Assembly (NCBI RefSeq): GCF_048213115.1 | Contig: NZ_CP172404.1 | Location: forward strand, 1,178,001-1,242,000 | Direction of reading: 5' to 3' | Length of the DNA: 64,000 bases | DNA from: Niveibacterium terrae | GTDB lineage: Bacteria; Pseudomonadota; Gammaproteobacteria; Burkholderiales; Rhodocyclaceae | Shown here: piece by piece, positions 42,677 through 52,063 of the stretch | How positions within the stretch are numbered: position 1 is the first letter of the stretch | Layout: every line of letters starts with the position of its first letter | Translations under genes and position numbers: made by a program | Notes under the pieces: generated by a model | Told to the model about the DNA's origin: nothing | The model's database searches: none | Seen by the model: the letters and a program-made list of their open reading frames with translations, nothing else

Positions 42677-43573
42677 TCAGTCCCTGAGCCCTATCCAGAC
42701 CTCCAGCTGCGGATCCGCCGAGAAGGGCGAATGAGCCGGGTCGAAGCGGTAGAGGACGGGAAGCTCGGAGATCGCACTCGCCGACTCCGCCGCCCAGGTT
42801 CCGAACACATAGTGCATCGTGTATTCCCAGGCGCGGCCCGCACCGTGGTGCGCGAACACCGCATCGTTTGATGCCGGGCGGCTCTCGGCGCACCAGCCCG
42901 CGGGCAGCTCGGCGTAAGCGGCGACGCACAGCGCCGGCATCAGGCTGGCGCGGATCTGTTCGGCGCTCTCGGAGAGGATGTCGCAGAAGAAATAGCAGCA
43001 GGCGTCCGAGCGCCCGGGCACGCCGGCGATCTGCTCCGCGAACTCCCGCCAGAGCGGCTCGCCCAGGGCGAGGATGTCGAAGGCTTCCGGCGCGACCGCG
43101 AATTCGCGCTTGGGGCCGACCAGGCAGAGGTCGGGGTGATGGACACACTCGGGTTCGCGGCTGATTCCGCTCTGCAGATGGGCGAGGTAGTCGCGCGTGA
43201 TCTGGGGCTGGGCCTGAGGAAAACCCGGAGGGCTGCCGGCGCGGCGAAAGGCGCTCGGAGCCTGGTCGAACTGGGCGCGAAAAGCCCGGGTGAAGGCTTC
43301 ATTGCTCTCGAAGCCCGCTTCGAGCGCAATGTCGAGGATCGTTCGATTGCGCTCGCCCAGCAGCGTCAGCGCCGCCTGGGTGAGCCGGCGACGGCGGATG
43401 TAGTCCTTCAGTGTTTCGCCGACCGTGGCCCGGAAGACCCTCAGGAAGTACCAGAAGGACATTCCGGCCTCCTGGGCCAGCGCTTCGAGCGCGATGTCCT
43501 CGCCGAGCTGTGTCTCTATCGTGTCCAGCGTGCGCTGCACCAGTTCGATCGAGGGTGGAACGTGCGTACTCAT
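42677..43573 (-). CDS. AraC-family regulator with GyrI-like effector domain
   Basis: This 298-aa regulator has two AraC helix-turn-helix motifs at the N-terminus (EDIALEALAQEAGMSFWYFL, then TILDIALEAGFESNEAFTRA). A GyrI-like small-molecule-binding domain follows (about 145-298), ending FSADPQLEVWIGLRD. This is the Rob/SoxS-like architecture used to sense drugs or hydrophobic compounds. ATG 43573 was chosen over a longer frame from 43678 that runs through a terminator. The target is not evident from neighbours. Confidence 0.88.
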   Translation of the reverse strand: MSTHVPPSIELVQRTLDTIETQLGEDIALEALAQEAGMSFWYFLRVFRATVGETLKDYIRRRRLTQAALTLLGERNRTILDIALEAGFESNEAFTRAFRAQFDQAPSAFRRAGSPPGFPQAQPQITRDYLAHLQSGISREPECVHHPDLCLVGPKREFAVAPEAFDILALGEPLWREFAEQIAGVPGRSDACCYFFCDILSESAEQIRASLMPALCVAAYAELPAGWCAESRPASNDAVFAHHGAGRAWEYTMHYVFGTWAAESASAISELPVLYRFDPAHSPFSADPQLEVWIGLRD

Positions 43574-43647
43574 CGGTGTTTCACCATCCGGAGACCTGAA
43601 GCCTCGCCGCGGAACTGCGCAGGCGGGACACCGGCCTTCCCAGCAAC

Positions 43648-43682
43648 AAAAAAAGGGTGTCGGAGTCTTCTCCGCCACCCTT
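43648..43682 (-). terminator. Rho-independent terminator after the amylase gene
   Basis: On the minus strand AAGGGTG and CACCCTT pair with an inner GGAG/CTCC stem and are followed by seven T. It is 24 bp past the GH13 stop. Confidence 0.88.
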
Positions 43683-43706
43683 CATGATCTTACAAAATGT
43701 GAATAA

Positions 43707-45662
43707 TTACTGGACCGGGTGGTAATTCGTATCCCGCCAGCCAAGCACGGTGTCGTCGGTCTTCGCGTCGGGCAGCGCGAATACCGCTTCGCGGTTGCCG
43801 TTCCAGTCGCCGTTGAGCTCCGACTCCGAACTGTTCCAGCCCAGATCGCGGATGTACTTGTACTCGAGTATCGTGCCGCGCTCGCGTTCCAACGTGATCG
43901 TGTAGGTCTGCGGTCCGATCTTGGTCAGCGTGCATTTGGCACATTTTTCGAGCACGGTCGGATCCCAGCCGTCGTCCGAGTTCGGCAGATAGAGCGGTGC
44001 GTTCTCGGGCGTCTGCGGCGGCACATGGACGGTCAGCGTCAGCTTGTAGGTCGGGTTGGCCTTGTTGAGGATCGGCATCGGGGCGATCGGCAGGGTCTGG
44101 CTGTCCACTTTCAAGATCACGCTGCCGAACTCGGGAATGCTGACCGTCTCTCCGGCCTTGTAGGCCTTGCCGCTCAGCAGTTCGGTGGCTGCGCCGGTCA
44201 GCGTCAGCTTCTTGACGGTCTGGATGTCCTGGTTATGGACGACGAGCAGCGTGTAGGCGGTGCCAGCGGCGCTGACCCGATAGCCATAGGTGTCGTCGGG
44301 CGTGCCGATGCGCTGGAAGCGTCCGTCGAACAGCATCGGATGGGCTTTCCTGAGCGTGATCAGCTTGCGGTAGTAGTTGAGCAGGCTGTCGGGCGCATTC
44401 TGCTGTTCTTCGACCGAGATGCCGTCGTTGGCGATCAGGTTCTTGGGTTCGCCGCCATAGACGGCCCGGGTCATCTTCGTCATGCCCGCGCCGCTTGCCG
44501 AAGCGTACCAGTCCATCGGCTCGCGCTTGTTCGGGTCGCCCTGCTGGTCGTGTCCGCCGCGCATGCCGATTTCCTCGCCGTAATAGAGGAAGGGCGTTCC
44601 GGGCAGAGTCATCATCAACGTGATCGCATGGCGGACGAGGCGCGGATCCGACTTCAGGCGCGAGGCGATCCGCGAACGGTCGTGGTTGCCCAGCGTCGTC
44701 GCATCGATGTAGTTGCTGTTGTAGACCGCGTACTCGTCGTGCGCCGCGTTCAGCGTGCCGAGCAGATCGCGGGTCAGGCCGGTCGACATCCCCAGCATGA
44801 AGTTGTAATCGGGGAAGTTGAAGGTCGAATCCATGCCCTGATAGAAGGGCGCGTGATAGGTGTTGTCGTTCAGCCCGTCGTGATTGACCTCGCCGACCAC
44901 ATAAGCGCTGGGTTTGAGCGATTTGACGTAGCTGTTGAATTCAGCCCACCAGCTATAGGTCAGCGCCATATCGCTGCCGCCGATGTCCTGGGCTACGTCG
45001 AGCCGGAAACCGTCGACCCCTTGCTTGATCCAGAACGCCGCCAGCGATTTGATGTTTTCGCGCAGCTTGGCATTCTTGTAATTGAGCTTGGGCATGTTCG
45101 CATTGCCATACCAGCAGTAATACCAGCGGCCGTTGGCGGCTTGCTGCCAGTTGTCGTCGAGCTTGGTGTCCGACCACAGGTAATAGTCGACGTAATCGGC
45201 ATCGCCGGCCAGTGCCTTCTTGAACCAGACGTGTTCGTTCGACGTGTGGTTGACGACCCAGTCGATGACGATCTTCATCTTGCGCTGGTGGGCGGAGTCC
45301 ACCAGTTTCTTGAAGTCGTCCAGCGTGCCGTAATCGGGATTGATCGCGCCGTGATCGATCACGTCGTAGCCGTGATAGGACGAGGCCGGATGGATAGGCA
45401 TCAGCCACAGCGCATCGACGCCCAGGTTTTGCAGGTAATCGAGCTTGGCGGTGACGCCGGCCAGATCGCCGACTCCGTCGCCATTCGAATCGTTGAAGCT
45501 GCGCACGAAAACTTCGTAAAAGACGGAGTGCTTCGCCCACGAAGCATCCTTTTCGGTCTGAACCGTCTGGACCGGGTCGTTCGAATCGGATCCGCAACCC
45601 GGCAACAGGGTCAGGCAGAAGAGGGCCGCGCAGACGCCGGCCCATCGGGATATTGTCATCAT
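43707..45662 (-). CDS. Lipoprotein GH13 alpha-amylase-family glycosidase
   Basis: This 651-aa enzyme acts on alpha-glucans at the cell envelope. The lipobox is LLPGC (Cys23). The GH13 motifs are in order: DWVVNH (about 134-139), GFRLDVAQ with nucleophile Asp222, GEVNH with acid/base Glu258, and GNHDRS with Asp328. FYEVFVRSFNDSNGDGVGDL is the oligo-glucosidase/cyclomaltodextrinase-like start. A C-terminal domain from about 545 (LTVHVPPQTP, then LEYKYIRDLGWNSSE) resembles a starch-binding domain. The ATG at 45659 is equally possible, since GGAG lies 5 nt from it. It is downstream of the esterase gene, with a structured 114-bp spacer. Confidence 0.9.
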   Translation of the reverse strand: MMTISRWAGVCAALFCLTLLPGCGSDSNDPVQTVQTEKDASWAKHSVFYEVFVRSFNDSNGDGVGDLAGVTAKLDYLQNLGVDALWLMPIHPASSYHGYDVIDHGAINPDYGTLDDFKKLVDSAHQRKMKIVIDWVVNHTSNEHVWFKKALAGDADYVDYYLWSDTKLDDNWQQAANGRWYYCWYGNANMPKLNYKNAKLRENIKSLAAFWIKQGVDGFRLDVAQDIGGSDMALTYSWWAEFNSYVKSLKPSAYVVGEVNHDGLNDNTYHAPFYQGMDSTFNFPDYNFMLGMSTGLTRDLLGTLNAAHDEYAVYNSNYIDATTLGNHDRSRIASRLKSDPRLVRHAITLMMTLPGTPFLYYGEEIGMRGGHDQQGDPNKREPMDWYASASGAGMTKMTRAVYGGEPKNLIANDGISVEEQQNAPDSLLNYYRKLITLRKAHPMLFDGRFQRIGTPDDTYGYRVSAAGTAYTLLVVHNQDIQTVKKLTLTGAATELLSGKAYKAGETVSIPEFGSVILKVDSQTLPIAPMPILNKANPTYKLTLTVHVPPQTPENAPLYLPNSDDGWDPTVLEKCAKCTLTKIGPQTYTITLERERGTILEYKYIRDLGWNSSESELNGDWNGNREAVFALPDAKTDDTVLGWRDTNYHPVQ

Positions 45663-45679
45663 GTCTCCTCGTTCTTTTT

Positions 45680-45732
45680 CGGATGGCGCCGCAAATCCGC
45701 AAAGCGGCGCTGCTGCGGATTCTGGGCATCCG
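45680..45732 (-). promoter_or_regulatory. Structured leader between the esterase and amylase genes
   Basis: CGGATG (45680-45685) pairs with CATCCG (45727-45732), enclosing AATCCGCA/TGCGGATT (45694-45701 with 45714-45721). A competing pair GCGCCGC/GCGGCGC (45686-45692 with 45704-45710) overlaps it, so two folds exclude one another. The element ends about 10 nt before the amylase ribosome site, where an alternative fold could affect translation or act as a terminator. Confidence 0.45.
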
Positions 45733-45776
45733 GCGAAAAGCCGCTGGATGCTTTCTGCGCAGGGAGAAATCGGGGA

Positions 45777-46919
45777 CTAGATCGAATTTGCGCCGGATTG
45801 CGCGAACTGCGTATCGACCGTGCGCAGCAGGCTGCGGGTCATCGCATTCCAGTGCCGCCAGGTTGGCACGCCGGGAATGCGCGTATAGCGCAGTTGCCCC
45901 TGGGCCGGTTTCGCGGCGCGGACCAGCGCTTCGTAGCGCAGCCGGGCGCAGGCTTCGAGCGTGCAGTACAGGTCGAGCCGGAAAGGCGCGTCGTTGAGCT
46001 CGGGCGCCGCGGCCAGCACATGGTCGGCGAAGATCTCGTTGATCGGCGCGACGTAGGCGAAGGCTTCGGGGTGATCGAGCGCCAGCGCCAGCGGCCCGTA
46101 GCCACGGATCGACATGCCGGCCACGGCACGCTGCGCGGGCCGGGACGTGACCGGGAGCACGCGGGGCAGCCAGGCGAGAAGCTCCTCGGCCAGAAAGCGT
46201 CCGTAGCGGGTCATGTCGACGCCGTCGTGTCCAGCCGGCATCGCGACAATGAAAGGCTGGATAGCGCCTTCGCCGAGCAGGTTGTCCATATAGGCGGGAA
46301 GGCAGCCATTGCTGGGCCACTGATTGGCCCGCATCGCATGGCCGTGGAGCAGCAGCAGCAGAGGGTAGTCAGCCCGTCGGTCCAGCCCCGGTGGAAGGTA
46401 GATCGTGACCGGAACCGCACGACCCAGTGCGCGGCTGGGCACCGAGATCTCGAAACTCTCGCCCCGAGGCACATCGCTGCGGACCTGCCAGTCCCCTTCA
46501 CCGACGAACAGGAAGGAGTGGTCGTTGCCGTAGCCGATGCCGTCTTCGGCGCGCAGCGGATTGCCCGGGTCAGCGAGCCATTCGCCGTCGATCTCGAACT
46601 TGTAGAACCACTGTCCGCTTCTGAGCCTCACCTGGATCCGCCAGAAGCCATCCGGGTCGCGGTGCATCGCGAGCTTCTCGTCCCGCCAGCGCGTCATCTC
46701 GCCGATCAGGAAGACGCTCTCCGCCTCGGGTGCATAGACTTCGAAGTCGACGCGGGTCAGCGCGTCGACGAGCTTGAGCTGGGCTTTGAGCAGGGCTTGG
46801 GGACCGTAGGGGAACAAGGGAGGCCGATCGGCTGGAATTGGATAAATTTTGCGCTTCAGGTCAGGGATGACCTGATATTTTTTGCGCCGGAGCGGCTGAT
46901 GCCGGACGCACTGCCCCAA
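45777..46919 (-). CDS. Esterase with N-terminal glycogen-binding (E-set/CBM48-like) domain
   Basis: This protein of about 380 aa fuses a carbohydrate-binding E-set domain (about 55-125, with VFLIGEMTRWRDEKLAM, then RSGQWFYKFEIDGEWLADP) to an esterase-D-type alpha/beta hydrolase. The hydrolase shows YPLLLLLHGHAMRANQW and a nucleophile-elbow-like VAGMSIRGYG with the Ser near residue 270. No signal peptide is visible. The start is uncertain: there is no ATG before EMTRW, and TTG 46919 is the longest in-frame candidate. It precedes the amylase on the same strand, so de-esterification and glucan cleavage may be linked. Confidence 0.72.
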   Translation of the reverse strand: MGQCVRHQPLRRKKYQVIPDLKRKIYPIPADRPPLFPYGPQALLKAQLKLVDALTRVDFEVYAPEAESVFLIGEMTRWRDEKLAMHRDPDGFWRIQVRLRSGQWFYKFEIDGEWLADPGNPLRAEDGIGYGNDHSFLFVGEGDWQVRSDVPRGESFEISVPSRALGRAVPVTIYLPPGLDRRADYPLLLLLHGHAMRANQWPSNGCLPAYMDNLLGEGAIQPFIVAMPAGHDGVDMTRYGRFLAEELLAWLPRVLPVTSRPAQRAVAGMSIRGYGPLALALDHPEAFAYVAPINEIFADHVLAAAPELNDAPFRLDLYCTLEACARLRYEALVRAAKPAQGQLRYTRIPGVPTWRHWNAMTRSLLRTVDTQFAQSGANSI

Positions 46920-46927
46920 AGCCCAGT

Positions 46928-47108
46928 CTCACGCAGAGCCGCAGAGAGAACCATCCCGGGTGCAAAGCACTTCGGGCCTACGGTTTTGTCCTGGGATGAA
47001 CAGGCAGAGAGCTCCGGTGACTGACTGGGCATCATTCTGAGCAGATGGTTATGCTCAAGACGTGCTCTTGTTTTTGGCCTTCTCTGCGAATCTGCGGCTC
47101 TGCGTGAG
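46928..47108. repeat. Dispersed repeat with terminal inverted repeats, copy 1
   Basis: About 181 bp bounded by CTCACGCAGAGCCGCAGA and its imperfect reverse complement TCTGCGGCTCTGCGTGAG. It is a direct copy of the element at 48844-49029: the ends are nearly identical and the middle is more diverged. It lacks an ORF, so it may be a MITE-like or REP-type element. It lies directly upstream of the hipA-like gene. Confidence 0.7.
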
Positions 47109-47150
47109 GATGAATTTGATTCTGATCTGTTTTCTCGTTTCGGAAGATTT

Positions 47151-47166
47151 CTAGCCAATATGCTAG
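47151..47166. promoter_or_regulatory. Inverted repeat in the hipA promoter (candidate autoregulatory operator)
   Basis: CTAGC-N6-GCTAG lies 36 bp before the ATG, near a possible -10 element (TATAGAAT from 47186). HipB-type antitoxins bind short dyads in their own promoters, so this is a candidate site for the HTH protein encoded downstream. Confidence 0.45.
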
Positions 47167-47202
47167 GCGTTTTGTGTTCTTTGTGTATAGAATTCCTCAA
47201 CT

Positions 47203-48495
47203 ATGAGCGAATCCTGCACGGTTCAACTCCACGCTTCCGGTGCCTGGCACGATGTGGCCAGCATCAGCCTGCTGGGTCGGCCCGAGCAGGGCTGGCGGGC
47301 TGAGACCTTCGCGGGCTACGACGTCGGATGGGCCGTTGAACATGTGGGCGCGCGCGATGCGTATGCGCTGAGCTGCCGCTTTCCGGTCGGACTGGAACTG
47401 GTTCGTTTTCCCCATTGGCCGGTCTTCCTGATCGACATGCTGCCCCAGGGCTTCGGACGGGAAGAGCTGCTGCGCCGTCTGGATCTGCCCGAGGCTTCGG
47501 CTGAGGCCGCGGATTGGCGACTGCTGCTCGCCGGAGCGGGTAATCCGATCGGCAATCTTCGCATCAAGGAAGCGGCTTCATGGCTCGCCGACCGTCAGGG
47601 GGAACTGCGGGGGTTCTCGGACGAGGAGGTTGCCGAGCGCTCCGACGATTTCACGGAACACCTTGCCGCTCATGGCCTCTTCATCGCGGGCTCGTCGGGC
47701 ATCCAGGGCGAATGGCCCAAGCTGTTGATGACACGCGCAGACGACGGCCTGCTGTACCTGGATCACAGCCTGCCCGATCAGCGTGCCCGCGAGCACTTCA
47801 TCGTCAAGTTCGGCCGGGGCGGCAACGAGCGGCTCGCCCTCATCCTCAGGCATGAAGCGGTCTATATGGATCTCGCGCGGATGCTTGGACTGAGGGTTCA
47901 TGCTCCGTTGCGGCTGCGCCAGCGCGCCCTGTTCATTCCCCGTTTCGATAGGCGCATCGACAAAGGCCGGGTCGAGTGTCTCGGTCAGGAGAGCATCGCT
48001 TCGCTGACCGCCAAGGCGGGGTTTGGCGTCGTGCCCTGCCATGACGAAGTGTGTCGACAGCTGGTTCTGCGCTGTACGGATCCACAAGTCGAGGTGCTGG
48101 AGTACTTGCGCCGCGATGTCGCGAATCTGGCTCTGGGCAACAAGGACAATCACGCGCGCAACACGGCGCTGCAACGCGATTTCGACGGCGGCATCAGCCT
48201 CACTCCGCTCTATGACTTCGCTCCGATGTACCTGCACCCTGACGGTATCGCCCGCCGCATCCGCTGGCAAGGCAATGATTCCGGTCAGCCTGACTGGACC
48301 AAAGTTCTCGATGTCGTCTGCTCCGAGAGCCCTTCACTCGATCGGGACGCGCTCGTTGAAGGTTTGCGCACGATGGCTCCCGCTCTGACGCAGATCGCTC
48401 TTTGCGGTGCCGGGATGGGGCTGGAGAGCGATGTGCATGAGCACCTCAAGCCCGGCCTGGAACAGTTAGCCCGCCAGTTGGAGGCACTGCGCTGA
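47203..48495 (+). CDS. hipA: HipA-like serine/threonine kinase toxin
   Basis: This 430-aa protein matches the HipA fold. The HipA N-terminal domain includes GRPEQGWRAETFAGYD. The kinase has an ATP loop area (IAGSSGIQGEWPKLL), the catalytic loop LGNKDNHARN with Asp and Asn, and the metal-binding LTPLYDFAPM. SLTAKAGFGVV and FIPRFDR are also family marks. HipA phosphorylates proteins such as glutamyl-tRNA synthetase to stop growth; the target here is unknown. It precedes its HTH partner by 15 bp, the reverse of canonical hipB-hipA. The module is flanked by two direct repeats. Confidence 0.87.
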   Translation: MSESCTVQLHASGAWHDVASISLLGRPEQGWRAETFAGYDVGWAVEHVGARDAYALSCRFPVGLELVRFPHWPVFLIDMLPQGFGREELLRRLDLPEASAEAADWRLLLAGAGNPIGNLRIKEAASWLADRQGELRGFSDEEVAERSDDFTEHLAAHGLFIAGSSGIQGEWPKLLMTRADDGLLYLDHSLPDQRAREHFIVKFGRGGNERLALILRHEAVYMDLARMLGLRVHAPLRLRQRALFIPRFDRRIDKGRVECLGQESIASLTAKAGFGVVPCHDEVCRQLVLRCTDPQVEVLEYLRRDVANLALGNKDNHARNTALQRDFDGGISLTPLYDFAPMYLHPDGIARRIRWQGNDSGQPDWTKVLDVVCSESPSLDRDALVEGLRTMAPALTQIALCGAGMGLESDVHEHLKPGLEQLARQLEALR

Positions 48496-48509
48496 CGCGC
48501 GCGAGGATC

Positions 48510-48803
48510 ATGGACAAACGCTATCTTGCCCTGTCGCTGCCCGAACAGCTGGACCTGCGCCGCCAGGCGATCGAGGACGTGCTCGCTCACCCGGAGTGGC
48601 CGCTGCGCGAGGCGATCCGTCATCTGAAGCGGACAATGCGGCTGACCAGCGCTGAGATCGCGAAACTGGCCGGGGTTTCGACGCGAACGGTTCAGGACAT
48701 CGAGCAGGGCCGCAGCGAAGGGACGGTGCAGACGATGAACCGCATCCTCGGAATCCTGGGGCTCAGGCTGGGGGTCGTCCGCGTTTCGCCGCCCGGGTTC
48801 TGA
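48510..48803 (+). CDS. hipB: HTH (XRE/HipB-like) antitoxin
   Basis: This 97-aa DNA-binding protein has an N-terminal helical extension (LSLPEQLDLRRQAIEDVLAH) followed by an XRE helix-turn-helix (MRLTSAEIAKLAGVSTRTVQ, then DIEQGRSEGTVQTMNRIL). It should neutralise the kinase and repress the operon through the dyad at 47151-47166. The antitoxin being encoded second is unusual for HipAB systems. The gene ends 40 bp before the second repeat element. Confidence 0.85.
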   Translation: MDKRYLALSLPEQLDLRRQAIEDVLAHPEWPLREAIRHLKRTMRLTSAEIAKLAGVSTRTVQDIEQGRSEGTVQTMNRILGILGLRLGVVRVSPPGF

Positions 48804-48843
48804 GGCTCTGCACAACTAGGTGTGAAGAGTCAAAGCCCGGCAC

Positions 48844-49029
48844 CACGCAGAGCCGCAGAGAGAACCCACCAGAGTGCAGGGCACTGAGGGCTCACGGCTT
48901 AGTTCTGGCAGGCATCGACTCTGTGCGAGTTCTGGCGATTGGTTGGCAGTGCGATAGCAAGGTCTGGAGGGGGGCTCAGGAAACGCCTTGGCCTTCGACC
49001 TTCTCTGCGAATCTGCGGCCCTGCGTGAG
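48844..49029. repeat. Dispersed repeat with terminal inverted repeats, copy 2
   Basis: About 186 bp with the same ends and orientation as the copy at 46928-47108, so the pair forms direct repeats about 1.7 kb apart around hipA-hipB. The inner part has diverged but keeps recognisable blocks (TGCA..GCACT, then GGGC, CGG and CTGG). No ORF is present. Confidence 0.7.
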
Positions 49030-49099
49030 GATGAATGTTTTGCCGGAAAGCTCTTTTCCCTGGTGGTTGGGACGAGCCATCCGGGTGGTGGAGGAGGTC

Positions 49100-49951
<852 letters not shown>

Positions 49952-50010
49952 GGTGTGACTCCTGGGTGTTTTGAGAAAGTGGTGTCACAATAGCAGCGAC
50001 GCAAACTATT

Positions 50011-50020
50011 CGTAAGTACG
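50011..50020. promoter_or_regulatory. Short palindrome in the qorB-hxlR promoter
   Basis: CGTA-AG-TACG lies between the divergent starts at 49951 and 50040. HxlR-type repressors bind short inverted repeats in shared promoters, so this is a candidate site, though the arms are only 4 bp. Confidence 0.3.
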
Positions 50021-50039
50021 CACAGAAAGGTAAGTTTCA

Positions 50040-50429
50040 ATGACCGAGCTTGATCGAAGCGACGCGGGCGCGCCCACTCTGGCCATGCTGATGTCGCGCG
50101 GCAATCTGTTCGCGGAGAAATGCCCGTCGCGCGAAGTGCTCAAGCACATGACGAGCCGTTGGGGCGTGCTGATCCTGGTCGCGCTGCGGGGCGGCACGCA
50201 CCGCTTCAGCGAGCTGAGGCGCAAGGTTGGCGGGGTCAGCGAGCGGATGCTGGCCCAGACCCTGCAGTGGCTGGAGGGCGACGGCCTCGTGCTGCGCCAG
50301 TCCTTCCCGGTCGTGCCGCCCCATGTCGAATACAGCCTGACGCCGCTGGGGCGCGAGGCGGCGGAGAAAGTCGAGGCGCTGGCGGACTGGATCGAAGCGA
50401 ACCTGCCGCGGATCCTGTCGCGGAGTTAG
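50040..50429 (+). CDS. HxlR-family transcriptional regulator (QorR/YtfH-like)
   Basis: This 129-aa winged-helix repressor of the HxlR family has CPSREVLKHMTSRWGVLILV, with the redox-sensitive Cys that YtfH-type members use to sense electrophiles such as quinones or diamide. It continues FSELRRKVGGVSERMLAQTL and PHVEYSLTPLGREAAE. The shared promoter with qorB indicates quinone-responsive derepression. AAAGG precedes the ATG at about 10 nt. Confidence 0.9.
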   Translation: MTELDRSDAGAPTLAMLMSRGNLFAEKCPSREVLKHMTSRWGVLILVALRGGTHRFSELRRKVGGVSERMLAQTLQWLEGDGLVLRQSFPVVPPHVEYSLTPLGREAAEKVEALADWIEANLPRILSRS

Positions 50430-50445
50430 CCCGACTCCCGGCAGA

Positions 50446-50486
50446 AACGCGAACCGGGCAGGAAGAGCTCCTGCCCGGTTCGCGTT
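50446..50486. terminator. Strong convergent terminator
   Basis: A perfect 18-bp inverted repeat (arms 50446-50463 and 50469-50486, beginning AACGCGAACCGG) encloses a 5-nt loop AGAGC between the hxlR stop and the convergent pepD end. Confidence 0.85.
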
Positions 50487-50504
50487 CAATCGCTATAGCT
50501 GGTT

Positions 50505-51959
50505 TCAGTTGGCAGGATGCTCCGCAAGCACAGCGGTCAGGAAGCGCCAGGCCTTTGCGACCGAGCTGATGCTGACGCGCTCGCCGGGGGCGTGGGCGCC
50601 GCGGATGTCGGGGCCGAAGGAGACGATGTCGAGCGCCGGATACTTGGCCTTGATCACGCCGCATTCGAGGCCGGCGTGGATCACCTTGACCGCGGCGTCT
50701 CCCGTTCCGAATTCGCGCCGATAGACTTCCTGCATCAGCGCGAGCAGTGGCGAGTCGGGGTTTGGCGCCCAGCCCGGATAACCGCCCTCGGCCTTGACCG
50801 TGGCGCCAATCAGCGAGAACAAGCCTTCGATCTCGGTGACCAGCGTGTCGATCCCCGAGCTCAGCAGCGAACGGACCAGGAAGCGGGCGCTGAACTGATC
50901 GCCTTCCAGGCCGACCACGCCCAGGTTGTCCGAGGTCTCGACGACTCCGGGCACGCGTACGCTCATCCGCTTGACGCCGTTCGGTGCGACGTTCAGCGCG
51001 GCGAGCAGCGCGCGCTGATCCTCACGGGCGAGCGCGTCGGTCGCGCTGGCTGCGACCGCTTCAAAGCGGACTGTGACTCCGTCGTCGACGCCGGCCAGTT
51101 CCTCATGCAGCAAAGCCTGATACTCGGTGATTCTGCGGGCGAAGCGGGGGGCGAGTTCGCGCGGTAGCGCGATTTGCGCGAGCGCTTCGCGCGGCAGAGC
51201 GTTGCGCGCCGTGCCGCCGGCGAGCGAGACGAGGCGAAGATCCTGGCCCAGAGCGACGAGCAGGCGCACGAGCAGGGCGATCGCGTTGCCGCGTCCGCTG
51301 TCGATGTCGACGCCTGAATGGCCGCCGACGAGGCCGCTGATCTCCAGCTCGAAGAGCGCATGGCCTTCGGGCAGCGCCTCGCGCGCGCAGGTCTTGCTCA
51401 CCGTGACGTCGATGCCGCCCGCGCAGCCCAGATAGATCTCGCCCCAGTCCTCGGTGTCGAGGTTGATCAGGCGACGGCCCTGCAGAAGACCTTCTTCGAG
51501 GCCCAGCGCGCCGCCCATGCCGGCTTCCTCATCGACGGTCAGCAGCACTTCGAGCGCCGGATGGCTCAGTTCTTCGTCTTCGAGCACCGCGAGCGCGAGC
51601 GCCGCGCCGATGCCGTTGTCAGCGCCCAGCGTCGTCTCCGGAGCGATCAACCAGTCGCCTTCGACGAGCGTTGCGATCGCATCCTTGTTGAAGTCGTGGG
51701 TCGAGCCCTTGTTCTGCTGGCAGACCATGTCGAGGTGGCCTTGCAGGATCACTCCGGGTTCGTCTTCGCGGCCGGGGCTGGCCGGCTTGCGGAGGATCAG
51801 GTTGCCGGCGGCGTCGACGAAATTGACCAGCGAGCGCTCGTCGGCCCATTCCTTCAGCGCATCGCGCAGCTCTTCTTCGTGCTTGGACGGGTGGGGGATC
51901 GCCAGCAGAGTGGCGAAATGGCGCCAGACGGCGCGCGGTTCGAGATCGGCAGGAATCAT
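50505..51959 (-). CDS. pepD: Aminoacyl-histidine dipeptidase (PepD, M20 family)
   Basis: This 484-aa metallopeptidase hydrolyses Xaa-His dipeptides such as carnosine. Metal-binding and catalytic marks are LQGHLDMVCQQN (first His and Asp), TLGADNGIG (bridging Asp), LLTVDEEAGMGGALGL (catalytic Glu pair) and VIHAGLECG near the C-terminus. Length matches E. coli PepD. ATG 51959 is preferred because it gives MIPADLEPRAVWRHF, the normal family start, whereas a longer frame to 52016 adds 19 residues. It is divergent from tcdA. Confidence 0.95.
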   Translation of the reverse strand: MIPADLEPRAVWRHFATLLAIPHPSKHEEELRDALKEWADERSLVNFVDAAGNLILRKPASPGREDEPGVILQGHLDMVCQQNKGSTHDFNKDAIATLVEGDWLIAPETTLGADNGIGAALALAVLEDEELSHPALEVLLTVDEEAGMGGALGLEEGLLQGRRLINLDTEDWGEIYLGCAGGIDVTVSKTCAREALPEGHALFELEISGLVGGHSGVDIDSGRGNAIALLVRLLVALGQDLRLVSLAGGTARNALPREALAQIALPRELAPRFARRITEYQALLHEELAGVDDGVTVRFEAVAASATDALAREDQRALLAALNVAPNGVKRMSVRVPGVVETSDNLGVVGLEGDQFSARFLVRSLLSSGIDTLVTEIEGLFSLIGATVKAEGGYPGWAPNPDSPLLALMQEVYRREFGTGDAAVKVIHAGLECGVIKAKYPALDIVSFGPDIRGAHAPGERVSISSVAKAWRFLTAVLAEHPAN

Positions 51960-52063
51960 GATGCGGTAACAAAGGGGGAATCCGGTATTGTCCTCCTTCA
52001 AGGCGCTTCTGGCCAATCCCCGCCTCGCCTACAATGGGGCGTTTCGAACAGAGGATTTTCCGG

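Noticed and set aside
43719..47024. Very long open frame (about 1100 codons) on the plus strand opposite the amylase and esterase genes
   Set aside because: It runs antisense to two well-supported genes and shows low-complexity composition rich in Arg, Val, Gly and Gln with no domain pattern. Such frames arise from GC-rich third positions.
46928..49029. Composite transposon carrying the hip genes
   Set aside because: The flanking repeats are under 200 bp and carry no transposase; without empty-site data only repeat-flanking can be claimed.
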